From Peptostreptococcus equinus (GTDB lineage Bacteria > Bacillota > Clostridia > Peptostreptococcales > Peptostreptococcaceae): a stretch of 64,000 bases of DNA. The position numbers were made by a program, and so were the translations under genes. The stretch spans positions 186,001-250,000 of the forward strand of contig NZ_CP114052.1 in the NCBI RefSeq assembly GCF_027125355.1, written 5' to 3'. Shown here in pieces: positions 58,423 through 64,000 of the stretch. The notes under the pieces were generated by a model. The model was given only the letters and a program-made list of their open reading frames with translations, made no database searches and had not been told where the DNA came from. Numbering within the stretch: position 1 is the first letter of the stretch; every line of letters begins with the position of its first letter.

Positions 58423-59940
58423 ATGAAATATACAGCAGTAATAATAATGTTAATTACAGTAGTTGCTAGGATATTTGGATTTATTAGAGAGATTTTAATG
58501 TCAAATTTCTATGGAACATCACCTGTTACAGATGTAGTAGTAATTGCTCTGTCAGTACCAACTGTTATCTTAGCATTTATATCAAATAGTTTAAATACAA
58601 GTTTTATACCTAGCTATAGCTCTATTAGAAAAAATAGTGGAAGAACTATAGCAGATGGATTTACTTCGAATATAGCAAATGTAATAGCAATAATAAGTAT
58701 AATAATATCTATATTAGGTATTATATTTGCAGAGCAAGTAGTTTTTGCATTGGCTTCTGGTTTTAAAGGTCAAACATTCGATTTGGCAGTGGACTTTGTT
58801 AGGATTGTGCTTGTGAGTGCAACAATAAATGTTGTAGCATCAATATATACGGGTTATTTGAATATACATAAATCCTATATAATACCTGCCACTAGATCAG
58901 TAATAGAAAATATAATTCTGATTATATTTACGTTTGTAAGTGTTTATACTAATGTATATATGTTGGCGGTGGGTATTTTGATTGCCACAGTAGTAGAAAA
59001 TTTAATATTGATACCAGCATTAATAAAGGTAGGTTACAAGCACAGTTTTAAAATAGACTTACAAGATAAGAATATTAGATATATATTAATGCTTGCAGTT
59101 CCTTTGATGATAGGTATAGCAGTTGACCAAATAAACGTATTTGTTGATAAGACATTGGCATCACAAATAGCAGTAGGGGGTGTCGCAACTCTTAACTACG
59201 CTGATAGGATAAATGCTTTAGTATATATAGTTATTACATCAATAATTACGGTTTCTTATCCTGTTCTAAGCAAATTTGCTATCAATAAAGATATGGCAAA
59301 TTTAAAAAAGAGTGTATTCAAATATGCACAGATAAATTTACTTTTTTGTATACCTATAGTTGTAGCCTTTATAATTTTTGGCAAATCCATAGTAGAAGTT
59401 ATATATCAAAGAGGAGCATTTTCACATGATGATACTATTAAAGTTAGTGAATGCTTAGCATTTTTCTCATTTACAATGATTGGTGCATCTTTAAGAGAAA
59501 TAGTAGCTAGGACTTTTTACTGCTTAGGAGATTCAAGAACACCAGTTAAAAATGGTATGTTAATGGTATTTATGAATGCGACATTTAGTATTTTCTTGGC
59601 TAGATTCATTGGACTAAAAGGAATTGCACTTGGAACATCTCTTGCTTCACTGATTGGTACATTAACACTTACAATATTATTAAGAAAGAAAATAGGAAAG
59701 TTAAACACTAAAGCATTTTTGAAAAATATTATAAAAATTTTATTTATTTCATTATCTGTCATAGGTATAGCTAAATTGGGATTCAATGAAATAAAATACA
59801 TATTAGAAACTGATAAAGCATTATTTTTAACAGCACTAATCGCAAGTGTAGTGTATTTTGCTCTAATAATAGTTGCTAATATATCAGATTCAAAGAATAT
59901 TTTTAAAAATTTTATATATAGGATAAAAAATAAAATTTAA
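58423..59940 (+). CDS. murJ: Lipid II flippase MurJ
   Basis: Moves the lipid-linked peptidoglycan precursor across the cytoplasmic membrane (MOP superfamily). 505 residues with about 14 membrane helices; ARIFGFIREILMSNFYGTSPVTDVVVIALSVP near the start and QINVFVDKTLAS, LNYADRINALV and IYQRGAFSHDDT in the middle are MurJ signatures. ATG 58423 follows TGGAGG; the frame is open from 58372 but those residues do not fit. Confidence 0.95.
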   Translation: MKYTAVIIMLITVVARIFGFIREILMSNFYGTSPVTDVVVIALSVPTVILAFISNSLNTSFIPSYSSIRKNSGRTIADGFTSNIANVIAIISIIISILGIIFAEQVVFALASGFKGQTFDLAVDFVRIVLVSATINVVASIYTGYLNIHKSYIIPATRSVIENIILIIFTFVSVYTNVYMLAVGILIATVVENLILIPALIKVGYKHSFKIDLQDKNIRYILMLAVPLMIGIAVDQINVFVDKTLASQIAVGGVATLNYADRINALVYIVITSIITVSYPVLSKFAINKDMANLKKSVFKYAQINLLFCIPIVVAFIIFGKSIVEVIYQRGAFSHDDTIKVSECLAFFSFTMIGASLREIVARTFYCLGDSRTPVKNGMLMVFMNATFSIFLARFIGLKGIALGTSLASLIGTLTLTILLRKKIGKLNTKAFLKNIIKILFISLSVIGIAKLGFNEIKYILETDKALFLTALIASVVYFALIIVANISDSKNIFKNFIYRIKNKI

Positions 59941-59965
59941 GTATAAAAATATTTGGGAGGTATTG

Positions 59966-61237
59966 ATGGAAGATAAAATTTTAAAGAACAAAGAGTATAA
60001 TAAAGAAAAAATTAAAAATAATATAAAAAATATGAATCAAATAAATATAAAAGAAATAGATAAACAAGTAATAAAAATAAATTATCAAAAAGAATTAGAA
60101 AAAATAATTAAATATAATGAAGCTAATAATATTGTTCCAACTTTATTGCTTCATAGCTGTTGTGGACCTTGTAGTTCGTATGTACTAGAGTATTTATCAC
60201 AGTATTTTAAGATAAAAGTATTTTACTACAACCCTAATATTTATCCATCTGATGAGTATTGGTATAGGGTGGATGAACAACAGAAGATAATAGATTTGAC
60301 TGATTCAAAATATCCTATAGATATGGTGTGTGGTAAATATGATACTGATAGATTTTATAAAATGGCCGAAGGTATGGAAGATATTCCTGAGGGAGGAGCA
60401 AGATGTCACAAGTGTTATGAGCTAAGGCTCAAAGAAGCTGCCATGATTTCGAAAAAAGAAGGATTTGATTACTTTACGACAACTCTAAGCATCAGCCCTC
60501 ATAAAAACTCTCAAGTTCTTAATAAAATAGGTGAAAAAGTAGGTAAAGAAATAGGTGTAAGGCATTTACCATCAGATTTTAAAAAGAATAACGGATACAA
60601 GCGTTCATGTCAGATTACACAAGAATATAATTTATACAGGCAGGACTATTGTGGATGTGAATTCTCAAAAAGGGAATCTGAAATGAGACAAATAAAAAAA
60701 GAAAAAAAAGAATTAAGAGAATATATGAAAGATATAGGTAAGAATCTAGAATTATCATATATGGAAGAGGCAGATAAGATAATTTCACAAAAATTATTTG
60801 AAAGTGAGGCATATAAATCTTCTAAAGTAATATTTACATATATTGGTGAATATCCTGAAATAAATACAAAGCCAATAATAGAAAAAGCCTTGAATGATAA
60901 AAAAATTGTGTGTGTACCATATTGTGTAGACAAGGAAAAAATGCAAGCATATCAAATTAATTCCTTAGAGGAACTGCACCTTGGGAAATTCAACATTTTA
61001 GAACCTGATATAGATAAAGCAAAGCATATATCTATTGATAAAATTGATTTTATGATAATACCTTGCTCTACAGCAAATCTAATGGGTCATAGATTGGGAT
61101 TTGGTGGAGGTTATTATGATAGATATATAAAAAATAGTCATGCCTATAAGGTATTACTTATTAGAAAAAAGCAAATAAGCGAAGATATACCTAGGGAAAA
61201 ACATGATATAATTATAGAAAATGTAATAAGCGAGTAA
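59966..61237 (+). CDS. queH: Fusion of epoxyqueuosine reductase QueH and 5-formyltetrahydrofolate cyclo-ligase
   Basis: 423 residues. A lysine-rich lead (1-55) precedes a QueH domain (about 56-235) with LHSCCGPCSS (C65, C66, C69), GARCHKCYELRL (C147, C150), FTTTLSISPHKN and YCGCEFS (C229, C231); QueH reduces epoxyqueuosine in tRNA with an iron-sulfur cluster. Then comes a 5-formyl-THF cyclo-ligase domain (about 240-423) with IFTYIGEYPEINTKPIIEKAL, LGKFNILEP and GHRLGFGGGYYDRYI. Both domains look complete. The frame is open throughout with no internal ribosome site apparent. GGGAGG precedes ATG 59966. Confidence 0.92.
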   Translation: MEDKILKNKEYNKEKIKNNIKNMNQINIKEIDKQVIKINYQKELEKIIKYNEANNIVPTLLLHSCCGPCSSYVLEYLSQYFKIKVFYYNPNIYPSDEYWYRVDEQQKIIDLTDSKYPIDMVCGKYDTDRFYKMAEGMEDIPEGGARCHKCYELRLKEAAMISKKEGFDYFTTTLSISPHKNSQVLNKIGEKVGKEIGVRHLPSDFKKNNGYKRSCQITQEYNLYRQDYCGCEFSKRESEMRQIKKEKKELREYMKDIGKNLELSYMEEADKIISQKLFESEAYKSSKVIFTYIGEYPEINTKPIIEKALNDKKIVCVPYCVDKEKMQAYQINSLEELHLGKFNILEPDIDKAKHISIDKIDFMIIPCSTANLMGHRLGFGGGYYDRYIKNSHAYKVLLIRKKQISEDIPREKHDIIIENVISE

Positions 61238-61274
61238 ATTAATTTATTATATAAAAAAGAAAAAGGAGGATTTT

Positions 61275-62018
61275 ATGATAAATATTGAAGGATTGACGAA
61301 AGAGTATGGAACTAAAAAAGCTTTGGATAATTTAAATCTCACAATTAATGATGGAGAGATATTTGGATTAATTGGACATAATGGTGCAGGTAAATCTACA
61401 ACTATAAAATCGCTAGTCAGTATAATAGAGCCAACATATGGAAATATATTTTTTGATGGCAAAAATTTAAAAGAAAATAGACTAGAAATAAAGAAAAAAA
61501 TTGGATATGTATCGGACACACCAGATTTATTTTTAAAGATGCCAGTTTTATATTTTTGGAGATTTATTGCTGATGTATATGAAATACCTGAAGCTGTTAG
61601 GGAAGAAAGATTAGAGTATCTATGTAAAATATTTTCATTGGAAGATAGCTATGAAAAAACTATAGAGGAATTTTCTCATGGTATGAGACAAAAAGCCTTT
61701 ATTATTGCAGCTTTATTATCAGATCCAGATATATGGATTTTAGATGAACCTATGACAGGCCTTGATCCTCAATCTGCATATAATCTAAAAGAGCTCATGA
61801 GAGAGCATACTAAAAAAGGAAAAACCGTATTATTTTCAACACATGTATTAGAGGTGGCAGAACAAATATGTAATAGAATAGGTATTTTGAGCAAGGGTAG
61901 GTTAATTTTTGTTGGAACTATGGAAGAGTTAAAAAACCTTCATCCAAATCAAACTTTAGAGAAAATCTATCTAGATATGGTGAATTCAGATAATAGAATA
62001 GATCAATCATTGGTATAG
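61275..62018 (+). CDS. ABC transporter ATP-binding protein
   Basis: 247-residue ATPase of a putative exporter: Walker A GHNGAGKST (about 34-42), Q-loop region replaced by GYVSDTPDLFLKMPV, signature FSHGMRQKAFI (about 133-143), Walker B IWILDEPMTGLDPQ, and switch His in FSTHVLE. AAGGAGG precedes the ATG. Its partner is the permease that follows; substrate unknown. Confidence 0.95.
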   Translation: MINIEGLTKEYGTKKALDNLNLTINDGEIFGLIGHNGAGKSTTIKSLVSIIEPTYGNIFFDGKNLKENRLEIKKKIGYVSDTPDLFLKMPVLYFWRFIADVYEIPEAVREERLEYLCKIFSLEDSYEKTIEEFSHGMRQKAFIIAALLSDPDIWILDEPMTGLDPQSAYNLKELMREHTKKGKTVLFSTHVLEVAEQICNRIGILSKGRLIFVGTMEELKNLHPNQTLEKIYLDMVNSDNRIDQSLV

Positions 62019-62031
62019 GTTGGTGGCTACT

Positions 62032-63714
62032 ATGAAAAAAATATTTAAATCAAATCCTATATCGGAATATCTTTTTAATATAAACCTTATATATGCCAAT
62101 ATCACATATGTAAGTGCTATGAGAAAAAAAGAGAAATTTAAAAAAGATCCAGAAATTTTAATAAAATCCTTAAAAAATAGAATTTTATTTTTCATGCCTT
62201 TGTTTATGTTTTTTATATACACACTAATATTTTTACCATTTGATTTCTCGAAGTTTCCATATTTATTAGATGTATCTATAGCATTTTTTATTGTATTGAA
62301 TTTGCTTCAAACATTTACTTATTTTTATAATGTCTTTTATGAAAGTAAGGATGTAGAAAATTATATGTCTATGCCTATATCTGAAAAAGATGTTTTTAAA
62401 TCAAAATTAGTTGTGGTTACAATTTCAACTATACAATTATTAGTTCCAATAATATCTATGTATTTGATTTATTACTTTAGATCAGGATATGGACTGATTG
62501 CAATTGTATTTGCGGTTTTTGATTTTCTATTATCTTTAGGAATAGTGATAGCCATAAATATGGTATTTATACAGCTTTTGGCAAAATCAGCTGTTCTTTC
62601 AAAAATGAGAAATAAGATAGTAACTATAATAAGTGCAATAGCCATGATAATGAATGTTGCTTTTATATTATTATTTCAGAATTATTCATATGATTTATCG
62701 CAAAAAGCTGTAGCTAGTAAGGTGAAAATATATGGACCATTGACAGAAATCTACAAAAGCAATTTAAAGCATTTTTTATTAATAGTTATTTTGTTCGTAA
62801 TTTTGTATTTAATATATCAATTTATAATGTCAAATATAAATGGAAAATTTTACTCATATTTACAATCCCTACAAAGTACTGATTTTACAAATAATAAAAA
62901 ACATAAGGATTTTAAAAACAGCATACAAGGAAAAAATAAAGATAAAAATATAATGGCAAAGACCAAGGATTTTGATATTAGGGGTTTTATGAAAGCAAGG
63001 TCAAATTTTAAGAATTTATTTGAGTACAATAAGTCTCTAGTATCTGATTCAAAAGTAATTAATCAGTCTATAATAAGTGGAGGTATATTGCCTATAGTTA
63101 TGATAATACCTGTTGTAATAAATCTAAGTAAAATGAAATTAGATTTATTATCTGATATCAATCAGTTGCTTATATCTTTTTCAATAGCATTTGCATTAGG
63201 TATTTTAAATAATATAAACTCTATATCATTACCTGCTATAATGATATCTCTAGATAGAGAAAATTATGATTATATAAAATCATTGCCGGTAGATATGAGA
63301 AAGTATTTATTAAATAAATATATTATTTCATCTACTGTGAGTTTGATTTTTGGGGTAATAGCAATAGTAGGAGCCTTTATGTTTTTAAAAATTAATTCTA
63401 TTTACATCATACTTGCACTATTTATATTTATTATTGTATCTATGTCAATGGCTGGAAATTGGATAATTTATGACTACAAACATACTTGGACTCAGTGGCA
63501 GAATATTAGTGATTTAGCAAGTAGAGTAAATAAATCTATTACAATGTTACTTATGTTTGTGGTGATATTCTTTATTATTATGATGGTAAGTATATTATAC
63601 TTTATTGCAGATTTTGGTTTACAGGGAATAGCCATAGGTATTTTAATAACACTTATACTATTGATTTCCTCAATTTCAGTAATTAGATTTATAAAATTTT
63701 TAAAAAGAATATAA
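62032..63714 (+). CDS. Putative ABC-2 type exporter permease
   Basis: 560 residues with about twelve membrane helices and a hydrophilic central section (about 275-325) rich in Lys/Asn. It resembles large permeases paired with ABC ATPases of unknown substrate in Firmicutes. I chose ATG 62032 (GGTGG 5 bp upstream); GTG 62023 and TTG 62020 are in-frame alternatives. The gene begins within about 15 bp of the ATPase stop, so the two make one unit. Confidence 0.82.
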   Translation: MKKIFKSNPISEYLFNINLIYANITYVSAMRKKEKFKKDPEILIKSLKNRILFFMPLFMFFIYTLIFLPFDFSKFPYLLDVSIAFFIVLNLLQTFTYFYNVFYESKDVENYMSMPISEKDVFKSKLVVVTISTIQLLVPIISMYLIYYFRSGYGLIAIVFAVFDFLLSLGIVIAINMVFIQLLAKSAVLSKMRNKIVTIISAIAMIMNVAFILLFQNYSYDLSQKAVASKVKIYGPLTEIYKSNLKHFLLIVILFVILYLIYQFIMSNINGKFYSYLQSLQSTDFTNNKKHKDFKNSIQGKNKDKNIMAKTKDFDIRGFMKARSNFKNLFEYNKSLVSDSKVINQSIISGGILPIVMIIPVVINLSKMKLDLLSDINQLLISFSIAFALGILNNINSISLPAIMISLDRENYDYIKSLPVDMRKYLLNKYIISSTVSLIFGVIAIVGAFMFLKINSIYIILALFIFIIVSMSMAGNWIIYDYKHTWTQWQNISDLASRVNKSITMLLMFVVIFFIIMMVSILYFIADFGLQGIAIGILITLILLISSISVIRFIKFLKRI

Positions 63715-63732
63715 TAAAAATTAAAAAAAATT

Positions 63733-63754
63733 AAAGCCCATAATTATGGGCTTT
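63733..63754. terminator. Bidirectional terminator between the ABC permease and the NfeD-like gene
   Basis: A perfect palindrome AAAGCCCAT-AATT-ATGGGCTTT with T-rich tails on both strands. It overlaps the stop codon of the minus-strand gene. Confidence 0.85.
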
Positions 63755-64000
63755 AAATTTTTTTAACATATATATAAGAAGCTTTTATTTCTTCAACTTT
63801 AATTTTAGAACCATAGAACAGATCTTCTTTACTATAGACCTTGTATTCCTTATTATCAATTTTTGCAGACCCGCTATTGTGAAGATTGCTTATCATTACA
63901 CCTTCTTTTCCAACTAATTCTTTTAGCTTTCCTCTTGATTTTCTGCCAAAGTATCTTACAGTAAATAATAAAGTTGTAATAATAAAATAATGTACTATTG
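63753..64000 (-). CDS. NfeD-like protein, C-terminal part (cut by window edge)
   Basis: An open frame reads from the window edge to a TAA at 63753-63755. The last 82 codons encode one hydrophobic helix (HYFIITTLLFTVRYF), a basic link (GRKSRGKLKELV) and an OB-like domain starting GKEGVMISNLHNSGSAKID and ending EIKASYIYVKKI. This matches the membrane-plus-OB layout of the NfeD family, which acts with SPFH/flotillin proteins. The start lies outside the window. Confidence 0.7.
   Translation of the reverse strand, partial: IVHYFIITTLLFTVRYFGRKSRGKLKELVGKEGVMISNLHNSGSAKIDNKEYKVYSKEDLFYGSKIKVEEIKASYIYVKKI

Overview
The window is AT-rich DNA from a low-GC Gram-positive anaerobe, most likely a clostridial species close to Peptostreptococcus (Peptostreptococcaceae). 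This placement is an inference from gene content (Na+-type F-ATPase, anaerobic CbiK-type cobalamin route, split transketolase, flavodiiron protein, Mn-type pyrophosphatase) and from A/T-ending codon use. No rRNA, tRNA, CRISPR array, insertion sequence, phage gene or plasmid gene was seen. This looks like ordinary core chromosome with dense, mostly co-directional operons. The interest lies in fusions, truncations and regulatory sites.

Layout. 0.13-1.2 kb: azlCD branched-chain amino acid exporter (minus strand). 1.3-5.7 kb: prmC, prfA, tsaC/Sua5, rpiB, upp (translation termination, tRNA t6A, pentose phosphate, uracil salvage). 5.9-13.0 kb: complete F1Fo ATP synthase operon atpZ-I-B-E-F-H-A-G-D-C, with a Na+-binding c subunit, an enlarged gamma subunit and an epsilon subunit that stops after its N-terminal domain. 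13.0-18.7 kb: divergent deoR-type repressor and deoC-deoB-nupC-pdp, for deoxynucleoside uptake and breakdown, with two palindromic operators at the divergent promoter. 18.7-22.3 kb: acpS (minus), the two halves of transketolase, and a CtpA protease. 22.3-38.0 kb: a 17-gene cobalamin operon (cobT-U-S-C, cbiP-A-B, cobD, pduX, cbiC-D-E-T-F-G-H-J). 38.1-41.8 kb: FNT channel, cbiK, cbiL, second FNT channel. 41.8-45.4 kb (minus): ArsR regulator, a four-domain sulfur-transfer flavoprotein and a small membrane protein. 45.6-47.5 kb: TPP riboswitch with terminator, then cytX and thiW. 47.6-49.7 kb (minus): FNR-like regulator and flavodiiron protein. 50.0-53.1 kb: hemC, cobA-hemD fusion and a precorrin-2 dehydrogenase, which make the tetrapyrrole precursor for the cobalamin operon. 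53.1-64.0 kb: pcrA, M18 aminopeptidase, cyclophilin, pyrophosphatase, murJ, a QueH/5-formyl-THF cyclo-ligase fusion, an ABC exporter pair and the 3' part of an NfeD-like gene cut by the window edge.

How it fits together. hemC, cobA-hemD and the dehydrogenase make sirohydrochlorin. CbiK inserts cobalt, CbiL and the CbiC-J enzymes build the corrin ring, CbiA/CbiP amidate it, CbiB/CobD/PduX supply and attach the aminopropanol arm, and CobU/S/T/C assemble the lower loop. Not found here: hemA/hemL/hemB, a corrinoid adenosyltransferase, a cobalt transporter, and any recognisable cobalamin riboswitch.

The strongest points for follow-up are: (1) a predicted FNR-type site placed exactly 41.5 bp upstream of the inferred start of fprA, next to a regulator with FNR-like cysteines and recognition helix; (2) the epsilon truncation together with a gamma insertion in a Na+-type ATP synthase; (3) the QueH/FTHF cyclo-ligase fusion; and (4) paired FNT channels around cbiK-cbiL beside a sulfur-trafficking protein. 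I did not find a clearly new multi-gene system such as a defence island or biosynthetic cluster of unknown type.
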